From Methylobacterium planeticum (GTDB lineage: Bacteria > Pseudomonadota > Alphaproteobacteria > Rhizobiales > Beijerinckiaceae), in contig NZ_VZZJ01000008.1 in NCBI RefSeq assembly GCF_008806345.1, positions 62,001-126,000 on the forward strand: DNA of 64,000 nucleotides, given 5' to 3'. A program made the translations under genes and the position numbers. Below the pieces are notes generated by a model. That model made no database searches. It was given only the letters and a program-made list of their open reading frames with translations, and was not told the origin of the DNA. How positions within the stretch are numbered: position 1 is the first letter of the stretch; each line of letters starts with the position of its first letter. Shown here piece by piece: positions 1 to 8,027 of this stretch.

Positions 1-1747
1 TCTCGGCCTCGCCACGACCTTCCACGACCCGGCGCTCGCCCTGATCGGCCCGGACGGCGGGGTGATCTTCGCCGAGGCCGCCGAGCGCTTCCTGCAGTAC
101 AAGCGCGCCCCGAACTGCGAGCCGGACGCCGCGACCCGGATGGTCGGCATCCTCGAGCGCCACGTGCCGCGGGGCTCGGAGATCGTCATCGCCTCGACCT
201 GGGGGCCGCAATTCACCGAGTTCCTGCAGGGACAGGAGCGCGGCGGCGCCTTCACGCTCGAAGCCCTGAGCCGGCACGGCACCGCCCTCAACCGCTCCTT
301 CGTGCCCGAGCGCGCCGAGCGCATCTTCATCGCCGAGCTGGCGCTGGCGCAGGGGCGGGCCGGCTACGGCACCCTGCTGGCCCTCGACCAGGAGACGCGC
401 GGCGCCGGCGGCGCTCCCCGGGCCGAGGTGGTGGCGCAGCGCCGCTACCCGCATCACCTCACTCACGCGGCCTACGGGCTCTGGGGCAGCCCCTTCGCGG
501 AGGCGACGGCGCTCGTCGTCGACGGCATGGGCGAGACCGGCGCCGCCGCGATCTACCGGATGCGCCACAACCGCATCGAGGAGGTGCGCCGTCACCGCGG
601 CCGCGGCTCCGTCGGCTTCCTGTACGGGCTGATCACGGACCTCGCGGGCTTCGACCAGATCAAGGGCGAGGAATGGAAGATCATGGGGCTCGCGCCCTAT
701 GGCCGGACCGATCCGGAGCTGATGAGCCTGCTGCGCCGGCTGTTCTCGGGCGAGGGCGGGCGCCTCAGGTTCACCGACGACGCCACCGTGCAGGCGGTGG
801 CGGGGGAGATCCTGGCGCGCCGGCCGGCGGACGCGCAGGAGGTCGGCTGGGCCGACCTCGCCCGCTGCGGTCAAGAGCTCTTCGGCGAGATGATGGACAT
901 CCTGGTGGCCGAGGCGGAGCGGCTCGCGCCCCACCGGAACCTCGTCATCGCGGGCGGCTGCGGCCTCAACTCGTCCTATAACGGCCGGGTCATCGGCCGC
1001 TCGGGCTTTGCCCGCCTCCACGTCCCCTCGGCGCCGGGCGACGACGGCAACGCGATCGGGGCCGCCTGGCTCGCCTACGCGGAAGACCATCCGGACTGGG
1101 GCGGGCCGGCGCCCGAGACCCGCCCGCTCAGCCCCTATCTCGGCTCCGGGGTCTCGACCGAGCCCCTCGCGCGCATGGCCGCCTGGGAGCCCCGGGCCCG
1201 GCGACTCGGCCATGACGGCGTGACCCGGGAGGCCGCCCGGATCCTCGCCGGGGGCGGGCTCGTCGGCTGGGTCCAGGGGCGGGCGGAGTTCGGCCCGCGG
1301 GCGCTCGGCAACCGCTCGATCCTGGCCGATCCGCGCCCCGCCTGGGCCAAGGACGCGCTTAACGCCAAGGTGAAGTACCGCGAGGCCTTCCGGCCCTTCG
1401 CGCCCTCGATCCTGGCGGAGGCCGGCCCGGACTGGTTCGAGGATTACGCCGACAGTCCCTACATGGAGCGCACCCTGGTCTGGCGCGAGGCGGTGCGGGC
1501 GCGGGTTCCGGCGGTGGTCCACGCGGACGGGACCGGGCGCCTCCAGAGCGTGACGCCGGAGCGCAACCCCGCCTACGCGGCCCTGATCGGCGCCTTCCGG
1601 GACATCACCGGGGTGCCGATCCTGCTCAACACGAGCTTCAACGTGATGGGCAAGCCGATCCTCCACACCGCGGAGGACGCGATCCTGATGTTCTACACCA
1701 CGGGGCTCGACGCCCTCGTGGTGGAGGATTGGCTGCTGGTGAAGTGA
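1..1747 (+). CDS. Carbamoyltransferase (NodU/CmcH/TobZ family), 5' end outside window
   Basis: Enzymes of this family move a carbamoyl group from carbamoyl phosphate, through carbamoyl-adenylate, to a hydroxyl on a sugar or antibiotic. The frame is open from base 2 and reads LGLATTFHDPALALIGPDGG, a typical N-terminus lacking only its first few residues. Both domains are visible: a Kae1-like part with the metal motif HHLTHAAYG (about base 450), VVDGMGE and EEWKIMGLAPYG, then a YrdC-like C-terminal part with QGRAEFGPRALGNRSI and NTSFNVMGKPI. It appears catalytically intact. The acceptor is unknown, because no nodulation or antibiotic genes lie downstream; O-antigen or exopolysaccharide modification is possible. 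Confidence 0.9.
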   Translation, partial: LGLATTFHDPALALIGPDGGVIFAEAAERFLQYKRAPNCEPDAATRMVGILERHVPRGSEIVIASTWGPQFTEFLQGQERGGAFTLEALSRHGTALNRSFVPERAERIFIAELALAQGRAGYGTLLALDQETRGAGGAPRAEVVAQRRYPHHLTHAAYGLWGSPFAEATALVVDGMGETGAAAIYRMRHNRIEEVRRHRGRGSVGFLYGLITDLAGFDQIKGEEWKIMGLAPYGRTDPELMSLLRRLFSGEGGRLRFTDDATVQAVAGEILARRPADAQEVGWADLARCGQELFGEMMDILVAEAERLAPHRNLVIAGGCGLNSSYNGRVIGRSGFARLHVPSAPGDDGNAIGAAWLAYAEDHPDWGGPAPETRPLSPYLGSGVSTEPLARMAAWEPRARRLGHDGVTREAARILAGGGLVGWVQGRAEFGPRALGNRSILADPRPAWAKDALNAKVKYREAFRPFAPSILAEAGPDWFEDYADSPYMERTLVWREAVRARVPAVVHADGTGRLQSVTPERNPAYAALIGAFRDITGVPILLNTSFNVMGKPILHTAEDAILMFYTTGLDALVVEDWLLVK

Positions 1748-1755
1748 GGCGGGGC

Positions 1756-2118
1756 CTACTCGCAGACCTCGACGCGCCTGTCGGTGAAGTCCTCCTCGTC
1801 GAGCCAGACCTTGCGGCGCTCGTCGTGGCAGACCGGGCCGCGGCGCTCGCGGCGCACCACCACGGTCTCGACCGGCTCCTCCTCGACGATGCGGCGGGCG
1901 CGGTACTCCGGCGGCGGGGGCGGCGGGGGCTGGTTCGCGCCGTTGATGAGCGCGCCGGCGGCGACGCCGCCGAGCACGCCCGCCGCGACCCCGCCGATGA
2001 TCGCGGCGTTGCGCCCGTCCCGGGCCGAGACCGGCGCGGCGGCGGCGAGGAGGAGGCCGCCGACGAGGGTGGCGCGAAGACCGGCCCGGACCGGGCCGAC
2101 GGAAAGGGTGAGGCGCAC
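1756..2118 (-). CDS. Small exported protein with glycine zipper and polyproline tract
   Basis: A 120-residue protein with a GTG start. It has an N-terminal signal-like segment ending near PVSARD, a glycine-zipper hydrophobic stretch (IIGGVAAGVLGGVAAGALI, about residues 40-58), seven consecutive prolines, and a charged C-terminal half with two cysteines (PVCHDE and VEVCE) that could form a disulfide. Glycine-zipper segments of this kind occur in small envelope proteins of alphaproteobacteria. It converges on the carbamoyltransferase with 8 bp between the genes. No function can be assigned; the envelope location is inferred from the signal peptide. Confidence 0.6.
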   Translation of the reverse strand: MRLTLSVGPVRAGLRATLVGGLLLAAAAPVSARDGRNAAIIGGVAAGVLGGVAAGALINGANQPPPPPPPEYRARRIVEEEPVETVVVRRERRGPVCHDERRKVWLDEEDFTDRRVEVCE

Positions 2119-2161
2119 GCGCGAGATCTCCGGTTCGTGCTAGGACGGATCCAACATCCCG

Positions 2162-3418
2162 ATGCTTAAGAATCCGCGAATGAACTGCGCACAATCCGAT
2201 CGGGCGTCCGCCCGGCAGGACGGACCACGCCGCCGGTCGGCGCATCGCATCGGGCTCGGGCTTCTCCTCGCCCTCGCGGCCTTCCCGGGGCTGGCGGCAG
2301 ACGGCCCGCCCTTCCTCCTCGTCGGGCTCGACGGCAAGACCTTCTTCCGCCCGGGCGGCTCGGAGAACGGGCCGAACGGCGCCGACGGGCTCGCCATCGT
2401 GGACATCGCGGACCCGGCGAGGCCGAGGCTCGCCCACGTCCTCGCCTCGCCCGCGCTCGACACCTCGGTCTACGGCCCGCCGACCAACCTCCAGATCACC
2501 CCGGACGGGCGCCTCGGCCTCGTGACGAATCCCGTCACCATGCGGCGGGAGGGGGAGGCCTGGTACGCGCAGGCCGACGACCGCCTGTTCGTGGTCGATC
2601 TCGCGGCCGAGCCGCCCCGGGTGCGCCAGGTCGTGCGCGTCGGGCGCCAGCCCTCGGGCGTCGCGATCAGCCGGTCGGGCCGGCTCGCCCTCGTGGCCAA
2701 CCGCGAGGGCCGCAGCGTCACGGTGCTGACGATCGGGGACGAGGTCCGGGTCGCCGCCACCGTCGATGTCGGCGCGGAGGCCGCCGCCGTGGCGATCGCC
2801 CCGGACGAGAGCCGCGCCTTCGTGGCCAAGAACAAGGCCGGCACGGTCGGGGTGCTGGCGATCGAGGGCACGCGCGACGGCACGCGCGTCAGCCACGATC
2901 CCGCCCTCGATATGCCGGTCGGGCCCGGCACCTACGGGCTCGAGGTGACGCCGGACGGCGCCTTCGTGCTCTCGGGCAACGCGGGCGCGAGCCCGAGCGA
3001 CGGGCATGCCGACGCGGTCAGCCTGATGCGGGCCGGGGGCGTCCGCCCGGTGGTGCTCGACCATCTCGGCGTCGGCGACACCGCCGAGACCCTGGCGCTC
3101 GCCCCCGACGGGCGCCGCGCCGCGATCTCGGTGGTGAAGGGCGCGGCCGCTCCCCGGGCGAGCCCGTCCTACACGGTGGGCGGCGCGGCGGTGCTGGTCG
3201 CGATCCTGCCCGAAGGACGCCTGCGCTACCTCGGCGAGGCGCCGGCCGGGGCCGTCACGCAGGGCGTCGCCTTCGACCCGTCGGGGGCCTACGTCTATAT
3301 CGGCAATTACAGCGACCGGACCCTCGGGGTGTACCGCGTCGAGGGCGACACGATCCGGGAGACCGGCTACCGGCTCGCCCTTCCGGGGCAGCCGGCCTCG
3401 CTCCGCGGCCGGCCCTGA
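2162..3418 (+). CDS. YncE-like beta-propeller protein, exported
   Basis: A 418-residue protein. After a basic N-terminus comes a hydrophobic export signal (LGLLLALAAFPGLAA, about residues 29-43), then repeated blade motifs such as GRLALVANREGRSVTVL, SRAFVAKNKAGTVGVL and AYVYIGNYSDRTLGVYRV. These are the YVTN/YncE seven-bladed propeller repeats. Such periplasmic proteins bind ligands or scaffold partners, and some relate to PQQ or cytochrome systems, but the ligand is unknown here. ATG at 2162 was used; a second ATG seven codons in would also keep the signal. The stop abuts the stop of the opposite-strand haloacid dehalogenase. Confidence 0.75.
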   Translation: MLKNPRMNCAQSDRASARQDGPRRRSAHRIGLGLLLALAAFPGLAADGPPFLLVGLDGKTFFRPGGSENGPNGADGLAIVDIADPARPRLAHVLASPALDTSVYGPPTNLQITPDGRLGLVTNPVTMRREGEAWYAQADDRLFVVDLAAEPPRVRQVVRVGRQPSGVAISRSGRLALVANREGRSVTVLTIGDEVRVAATVDVGAEAAAVAIAPDESRAFVAKNKAGTVGVLAIEGTRDGTRVSHDPALDMPVGPGTYGLEVTPDGAFVLSGNAGASPSDGHADAVSLMRAGGVRPVVLDHLGVGDTAETLALAPDGRRAAISVVKGAAAPRASPSYTVGGAAVLVAILPEGRLRYLGEAPAGAVTQGVAFDPSGAYVYIGNYSDRTLGVYRVEGDTIRETGYRLALPGQPASLRGRP

Positions 3419-4093
3419 TCAGGCGAGGGGGTCGAGGCTGCCGATCACGGCATCCGGCGGCAGGTCGGCATACTCGTCGGGCAGGCCCCTGCGGTTGACC
3501 CAGGCGGTGGAAAAGCCGAAGGCGGCGGCGCCCGCGATGTCCCAGCGGTTCGAGGAGCAGAACAGAACCGCCTCGCGGGCGACGCCGAGGCTGTCGAGGA
3601 CGATCGCGTAGGCCGCCGGCGCCGTCTTGAACACGCCCGCCGCGTCGACCGAGAGCACCGCGTCGAGGTGGTCGCCGAGACCCGCCGCGGCGACCGCCCG
3701 CTCCAGCATCGCGGCGTTGCCGTTCGACAGGATCGCGGTCTTCAGGCCGAGCGCCCGCAGCCGCCGCAGGGTGCCGGGCACCTCCGGGTAGGCCGCGAGG
3801 TCGCGGTAGCTGTCGAGGAGTTGTCCACGCAATCCCCGGTCCACCCCGGGGTGCTGGGCGAGGGCGTAGTCGAGGGCCTCCTCGGTCATCGACCAGAAGC
3901 TGCGGTAACGCCCCATCAGGCTGGTGATCCAGCTGTATTCGAGCTGCTTGTTGCGCCAGACCTCGGAGAGGCGGGGCGCGTCCGGCCCGACCGCGGCGGC
4001 ATGCGCCTGCACGGCCGCGTGGACGTCGAACAGGGTGCCGTAGGCGTCGAACACGGCGGCGGCCTTGCCGGCGGTGAGGCGCGATGCGTCCAT
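3419..4093 (-). CDS. (S)-2-haloacid dehalogenase type II, HAD superfamily
   Basis: A 224-residue HAD hydrolase. Motif I, VFDAYGTLFDV, carries the nucleophilic Asp. RNKQLEYSWITSLM is the arginine/substrate signature of L-2-haloacid dehalogenases. Motif II is ILSNGN, the conserved Lys is in VFKTAPAAY, and SSNRWDIAGA is the terminal acidic motif. All key residues of the type II family are present, so the predicted reaction is hydrolytic dehalogenation of short 2-haloacids to hydroxyacids with inversion. Some relatives act on other small acids. The start has a GGAG ribosome site about 7 bases upstream. It lies downstream of murJ on the same strand with an 81-bp gap. Confidence 0.85.
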   Translation of the reverse strand: MDASRLTAGKAAAVFDAYGTLFDVHAAVQAHAAAVGPDAPRLSEVWRNKQLEYSWITSLMGRYRSFWSMTEEALDYALAQHPGVDRGLRGQLLDSYRDLAAYPEVPGTLRRLRALGLKTAILSNGNAAMLERAVAAAGLGDHLDAVLSVDAAGVFKTAPAAYAIVLDSLGVAREAVLFCSSNRWDIAGAAAFGFSTAWVNRRGLPDEYADLPPDAVIGSLDPLA

Positions 4094-4174
4094 GGGGAAC
4101 TCCGGGTCCTGGAAGCGGGCATCTGGCGCGCGAGGGCCTCCGCGGCGAGCCCTCGCGGGCTTGCGCAGGAGCCC

Positions 4175-5704
4175 TCAGGCCCGGCGCAGGCGCAATCCGA
4201 AGAGGTGGAGCGTGGCCAGCAGCAGCAGCCCGTAGAGCGCGGCGCCGGCGAGCCCGAGGAGCCCGAGCACCGCGATCTCGCGCAGGTGCGGCAGGGCCGG
4301 GACGATCCGCTCGGCCAGCGGCAGGCCGTAGACCGCGACCGCCGCGAGGCCGAGGCAGGCGATCACGACCCCGAGGACCGTGATCCCGAGGCCGCGTCCC
4401 GGCGCGGTCCAGCCCCGGCGCCACGCCAGAGCGACGAGGAGGATCAGGTTCACCCACTGGCTCACCGCGGTGGCGAGCGCGAGGCCGGTGACGCCGTAGG
4501 GCCCGGTCAGCAGCAGCTTCAGCCCGACATTGACCGCGATGGCGGTGAGCGAGGCGTAGAGCGGCGTCGTGGTGTCCTGCCGGGCGTAGAAGCTCGCGAC
4601 CGCGCTGCGCACCAGCACCACGGCGGGCAGCGCCAGCCCGTAGGCGGCGAGCACCGAGGCCGCGCGGGCGGCGTCCTCGGCGCTGAAGGCGCCGCGCTGG
4701 AACAGGGCCGCCATGATCAGGCCGGGCAGGGTCAGGAACGCCACCGTGAAGGGGGCGGACAGCGCCAGCGAGAAGCCGGCGGCCCGGTTCTGCGCCGCGT
4801 GCGCCCCCGCCACGTCGCCGGCCGCGATGCGCCGGCTCATCTCGGGCAGCAGCACGGTGCCGGCCGCGATGGCGATGACCCCGAAGGGGAGCTGGTAGAG
4901 CCGGTCCGCGTAGTAGAGGGCCGAGACGGCGCCGGTCGGCAGCAGGCTCGCGATGATGGTGTCGGCGAAGGCCGCGATCTGGAAGCCGGCCGAGCCGATC
5001 ACCGCCGGCCCGAGCACCGTGAAGAAGCGGCGCATGGCGGGGTCGCGCAGCGTCGGCGCGGCGAGCCCCGGCATCACCCCGGCCCGGCGGCAGCCCCACC
5101 AGAGCAGGCCGAATTGCAGGAGCCCCGCGAGGGCCACGCCCCAGGCGGCGGCGTAGCCCGCATTCGGGAACAGGCCGGTGAGCCCGAGCGCGCCCAGCAT
5201 GGCGAGGTTGAGGAGCACGGGCGCCCCCGCCGCCACCGCGAAGCGCCGATGCGCGTTGAGGATCCCGGAGAGCAGCGTCACCAGGGTCATGAACAGCAGG
5301 TAGGGCACGGTGATCCGGGTCAGCGAGACCGCCAGCCCGAAGCGCTCCGGATCCTCCGAGAAGCCCGGCGCCAGGGCCCGCACCACCCAGGGCATCGCCG
5401 GCAGCGCGACCGCGAGCAGCACGATCTGGGTCGCCAGCATCAGGCTGAAGATGCGGTCGGCGAAGGCCCGGGCCGCCCCCGCTTCCCCGGCCTCCGCGAG
5501 GCCCGCATAGGCCGGCACGAAGGCGGTGTTGAAGGCGCCCTCGCCGAAGATCGCGCGGAAATGGTTCGGCAGCCGGAACGCCACCACGAAGGCGTCGGCG
5601 ATCGGCCCGGCGCCCATCACGGCGGCCATCACCACGTCGCGGGCGAAGCCCGTGACGCGCGAGACCAGCGTCCAGCCGCCGACGGAGAGGATGGAGCGGA
5701 TCAT
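4175..5704 (-). CDS. murJ: Lipid II flippase MurJ (MviN)
   Basis: A 509-residue polytopic membrane protein of the MOP superfamily that moves lipid-linked peptidoglycan precursor across the inner membrane. The N-terminal signature runs through VGGWTLVSRVTGFARDV, ADAFVVAFRLPNHFR and IFGEGAFNTAFVPAY, the most conserved part of MurJ. About 14 hydrophobic segments follow, including FARQDTTTPLYASL-type loops (here FYARQDTTTPLYASL). Length matches the family. It sits between sodB and the haloacid dehalogenase gene, all on the minus strand, but a hairpin after sodB suggests separate transcription. Confidence 0.95.
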   Translation of the reverse strand: MIRSILSVGGWTLVSRVTGFARDVVMAAVMGAGPIADAFVVAFRLPNHFRAIFGEGAFNTAFVPAYAGLAEAGEAGAARAFADRIFSLMLATQIVLLAVALPAMPWVVRALAPGFSEDPERFGLAVSLTRITVPYLLFMTLVTLLSGILNAHRRFAVAAGAPVLLNLAMLGALGLTGLFPNAGYAAAWGVALAGLLQFGLLWWGCRRAGVMPGLAAPTLRDPAMRRFFTVLGPAVIGSAGFQIAAFADTIIASLLPTGAVSALYYADRLYQLPFGVIAIAAGTVLLPEMSRRIAAGDVAGAHAAQNRAAGFSLALSAPFTVAFLTLPGLIMAALFQRGAFSAEDAARAASVLAAYGLALPAVVLVRSAVASFYARQDTTTPLYASLTAIAVNVGLKLLLTGPYGVTGLALATAVSQWVNLILLVALAWRRGWTAPGRGLGITVLGVVIACLGLAAVAVYGLPLAERIVPALPHLREIAVLGLLGLAGAALYGLLLLATLHLFGLRLRRA

Positions 5705-5876
5705 CGGGCGTGCGCGGGACCGGGGCGGGGCGGGGGGCGGCGGGCCGGCCGAGGCGACGGCAAGGGGTCTGAAGCGGAGATGGCGCGGGCCCCGGCTGGC
5801 GCCGGGTCGGCCCGGCGGGGCGCATCAAGAGCCGGTTTCGCGCGCGGCCTCAAGGGCCGGCATCGGGCGAAACCGG

Positions 5877-5904
5877 GCGCCGCGGGCGAAATCGCCCGCG
5901 GCGC
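5877..5904 (-). terminator. Hairpin terminator after sodB
   Basis: A perfect 12-bp inverted repeat (arms 5877-5888 and 5893-5904) with a 4-base loop lies 17 bp past the sodB stop codon. It is very GC-rich and has no strong T-run, so it is a probable but not canonical intrinsic terminator. Confidence 0.6.
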
Positions 5905-5921
5905 GGGATCGGCGGAGAGCC

Positions 5922-6521
5922 TTACTTCGCGGCCTCGGCGTACATCTGCTCCACGTGCTCCCAGTTCACGAGGTTCTCGATGAAGGCCTTGAGGTAGTCG
6001 GGGCGCCGGTTGCGGTAGTCGATGTAGTAGGAATGCTCCCAGACATCGACGCCGAGGATCGGCTTGGCGCCGTGCACCAGCGGGTTCTCGCCGTTCGGGG
6101 TCTTCAGGATGGCGAGCTTGCCGTCCTTGACGGCGAGCCAGGCCCAGCCCGAGCCGAACTGGCCGATGCCGGCCTGGATGAAGTCGGCCTTGAACTTCTC
6201 GGCGCCGCCGAGGTCCTCGTCGATCTTCTTGGCGATCGCGCCCGGGATGGCGCCGCCGCCATTCGGCTTCATCCACTGCCAGAAGTGGATGTGGTTGTAG
6301 TGCTGGCCGGCGTTGTTGAAGAGCGCCTGGTTGGTGTTGTAGCTCGCCTTGACGATCTCCTCGACGCTCTTGCCCTGGAGGTCTGTGCCCTCGAGCAGCT
6401 TGTTGCCCGTGTCGACATAGGCCTTGTGGTGCTTGTCGTGGTGGAACTCGAGGGTCTCCTTCGACATGTAGGGCCCGAGCGCGTCGTAGGCGTAGGGGAG
6501 TTCCGGCAGGGTGAAGGTCAT
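5922..6521 (-). CDS. sodB: Superoxide dismutase, Fe/Mn type
   Basis: A cytoplasmic enzyme that converts superoxide to hydrogen peroxide and oxygen. The 199-residue product begins MTFTLPELPYAYDALGPYM, the usual family start. Metal ligands are visible: His in LEFHHDKHHKAYV, His in NNAGQHYNHIHFWQW, and Asp and His in DVWEHSYYIDYRNRRPDY. FGSGWAWL is the conserved core. The GQHYNHIHFWQWMKP and AGIGQFGSGW stretches resemble iron-type SodB more than manganese-type SodA. ATG at 6521 is preferred over ATG at 6527 because GGAGAG then lies at a workable spacing. No signal peptide is present. Confidence 0.95.
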   Translation of the reverse strand: MTFTLPELPYAYDALGPYMSKETLEFHHDKHHKAYVDTGNKLLEGTDLQGKSVEEIVKASYNTNQALFNNAGQHYNHIHFWQWMKPNGGGAIPGAIAKKIDEDLGGAEKFKADFIQAGIGQFGSGWAWLAVKDGKLAILKTPNGENPLVHGAKPILGVDVWEHSYYIDYRNRRPDYLKAFIENLVNWEHVEQMYAEAAK

Positions 6522-6689
6522 CGGCATCTCTCCGGGATTGCGGCGGCTTCAGGTGAAGGCACGTCGGGTGAAGACGGGTTCGAGGTTCTTGCCGGCGGCA
6601 ACGCAATCCGCGCGCCGTCCATGAGGCAACGGCCGCTTAGGTAAGTCGGTGCCCGCGCCTCGGCAACGCCGGGGCCGCGATCGGCCTGT

Positions 6690-6734
6690 GTGAAAGCGCG
6701 CCTGGTGAAAGCGCGCCTGGTGAAAGCGCGCCCG
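6690..6734. repeat. 15-bp tandem repeat, three copies
   Basis: The unit GTGAAAGCGCGCCTG occurs three times head to tail (6690-6704, 6705-6719, 6720-6734), with one change at the end of the third copy. It lies about 170 bp upstream of sodB and 180 bp upstream of the rightward gene. It could be a spaced regulator-binding array or simple slippage. Confidence 0.85.
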
Positions 6735-6847
6735 GGCCCCGCCGCGGCGCGCGCCCCCACGCTCGACCCCGGCTTGACCCCGGGCCAACCGCGGGCGACA
6801 TCGGCCGTGGACGACGGGGCTTTTCGCGGGCTTCCGGGCTCGGGCCG

Positions 6848-6859
6848 GTTTTGCAAAAC
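6848..6859. promoter_or_regulatory. 12-bp perfect palindrome, possible operator
   Basis: GTTTTGCAAAAC is self-complementary over its full length. It is AT-rich within GC-rich DNA and lies 58 bp before the start of the gene at 6918, a typical operator position. The binding protein is unknown. Confidence 0.35.
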
Positions 6860-6917
6860 GCCCCCAAGGCTTTACTGTTCGGGGCCCGGATCCTCCGGCC
6901 GTTGCTTAGAGAGCTGC

Positions 6918-7952
6918 ATGATCCTCGCGCTGTTCGCGCTCGCCGCCGTCATGATCATCGGGGGCATCGCTTCCGTCATCCAGGGCTTTCCCTTCGTCCG
7001 CCTCGAGAGCGGTCTCGCGATGGTGATCGCGGGCGCGACCGTGGCGTCGGCCGGCGCGGTGATCCTCGCCCTCGGGGTCGTGGCGGGCGGCCTGCGCCGG
7101 GTCGAGCGGGCCGTCAACGCCCGGGCCCTGCCGGCGGCGGGCGATGCGGACCGGGCTCCGGCAAGGGAGTTCGGCAGCGCCTCGAAGGCCGCGGCGCCCC
7201 TCTTCCCGGCCCGGGTCGATCCGGTCCTGCCCGAGGGCGCGGGACCCGCGCCGGCGAGCGGTCGCCCCGTCCTCGGCACCGCCGCCGGGCTTCCAGGGGC
7301 GGGCCTGGCAGGTGCGGAGCTTGCGGGCGCAGGGCTTGCGGGCGCAGGGCTTGCGGGCGCAGGGCTTGCGGGCGCGGGTCTGGTGGGCACCGGGCTCGCG
7401 GGCGCGGGCCTGGCCTCCGGACGAGCCGGCACCGAGCCGACCTTCACCGACACGCTGTTCCCCGAGCGGGACGCACCGTCCGCCTCCACCCTCGCGGACG
7501 ATCCGTCCGAGGCGCACCGGGCGGAGATCGAGCCCGAGCTGCCCCTGCCGGAACCCGCCGGCTTCGTGCCGCCGCCCCCCGCACCCGCCCCGTCCGAGCC
7601 CGAGGCGGTGCCGGAGCCCGATGACGGCATCGCGCCCGAGGACGACCTGTTCGTGGCGCCGGAGACGGCCGCTCCGCCCCTGCGCCCCGCCCTGGACACG
7701 GCTGCGGAGCCGGAGCCGGAGCCCGAGGCTTCGCCGGAGCCGGCCGAGCCGGAGGCCGAGGCCGAGGCCGAACCCGCGCCGAAGCTCGAGGTCGTCGGCA
7801 CCTACGCGTCCGGCAGCAACACCTACGTGATGTTCTCGAACGGCTCGATCGAGGCCGAGACGCCCCGGGGCCGCTTCACCTTCGCGTCCCTCGACGAGCT
7901 CAAGGCCTTCGTCGAGGCGGGCGGCGAATCCGACACGCGCGGCGCCGCCTGA
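6918..7952 (+). CDS. Membrane-anchored protein with GLAGA repeats and conserved C-terminal domain
   Basis: A 344-residue protein. Two membrane helices occupy about residues 1-60 (from MILALFALAAVMIIGGIAS and LAMVIAGATVASAGAVILAL). A low-complexity stretch of about eight GLAGA-type pentapeptides follows (nucleotides 7305-7420, encoded by near-identical 15-bp DNA repeats), then a long acidic, proline-rich linker. A small C-terminal domain ends the protein (VVGTYASGSNTYVMFSNG, then SIEAETPRGRFTF and LDELKAFVEAG). A similar terminal domain recurs in rhizobial hypothetical proteins. ATG at 6918 was chosen because the membrane helix starts there. Function is unknown; the linker suggests a cytoplasmic domain tethered to the membrane. 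Confidence 0.7.
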   Translation: MILALFALAAVMIIGGIASVIQGFPFVRLESGLAMVIAGATVASAGAVILALGVVAGGLRRVERAVNARALPAAGDADRAPAREFGSASKAAAPLFPARVDPVLPEGAGPAPASGRPVLGTAAGLPGAGLAGAELAGAGLAGAGLAGAGLAGAGLVGTGLAGAGLASGRAGTEPTFTDTLFPERDAPSASTLADDPSEAHRAEIEPELPLPEPAGFVPPPPAPAPSEPEAVPEPDDGIAPEDDLFVAPETAAPPLRPALDTAAEPEPEPEASPEPAEPEAEAEAEPAPKLEVVGTYASGSNTYVMFSNGSIEAETPRGRFTFASLDELKAFVEAGGESDTRGAA

Positions 7953-8027
7953 GCCGGGCCCGGGCGATCCGCCCTCAGCGCGGCCTCCCGCGCGCGGCGC
8001 GCCGAGGCCGGCACCGCCGCCGACCCG

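Larger units (their letters stand above)
6522..6917. other. Divergent intergenic region with 15-bp tandem repeats
   Basis: The 396 bp between sodB (leftward) and the next rightward gene contain no convincing gene. They hold three 15-bp tandem copies (6690-6734) and a 12-bp palindrome (6848-6859). Promoters for both flanking genes must lie here, but no clear -35/-10 pair could be picked out. Confidence 0.6.

Noticed and set aside
3668..5983. A 771-codon open frame on the plus strand opposite the dehalogenase and murJ
   Set aside because: Arg/Gly/His-rich composition with no motifs; it is the antisense shadow of real minus-strand genes in GC-rich DNA.
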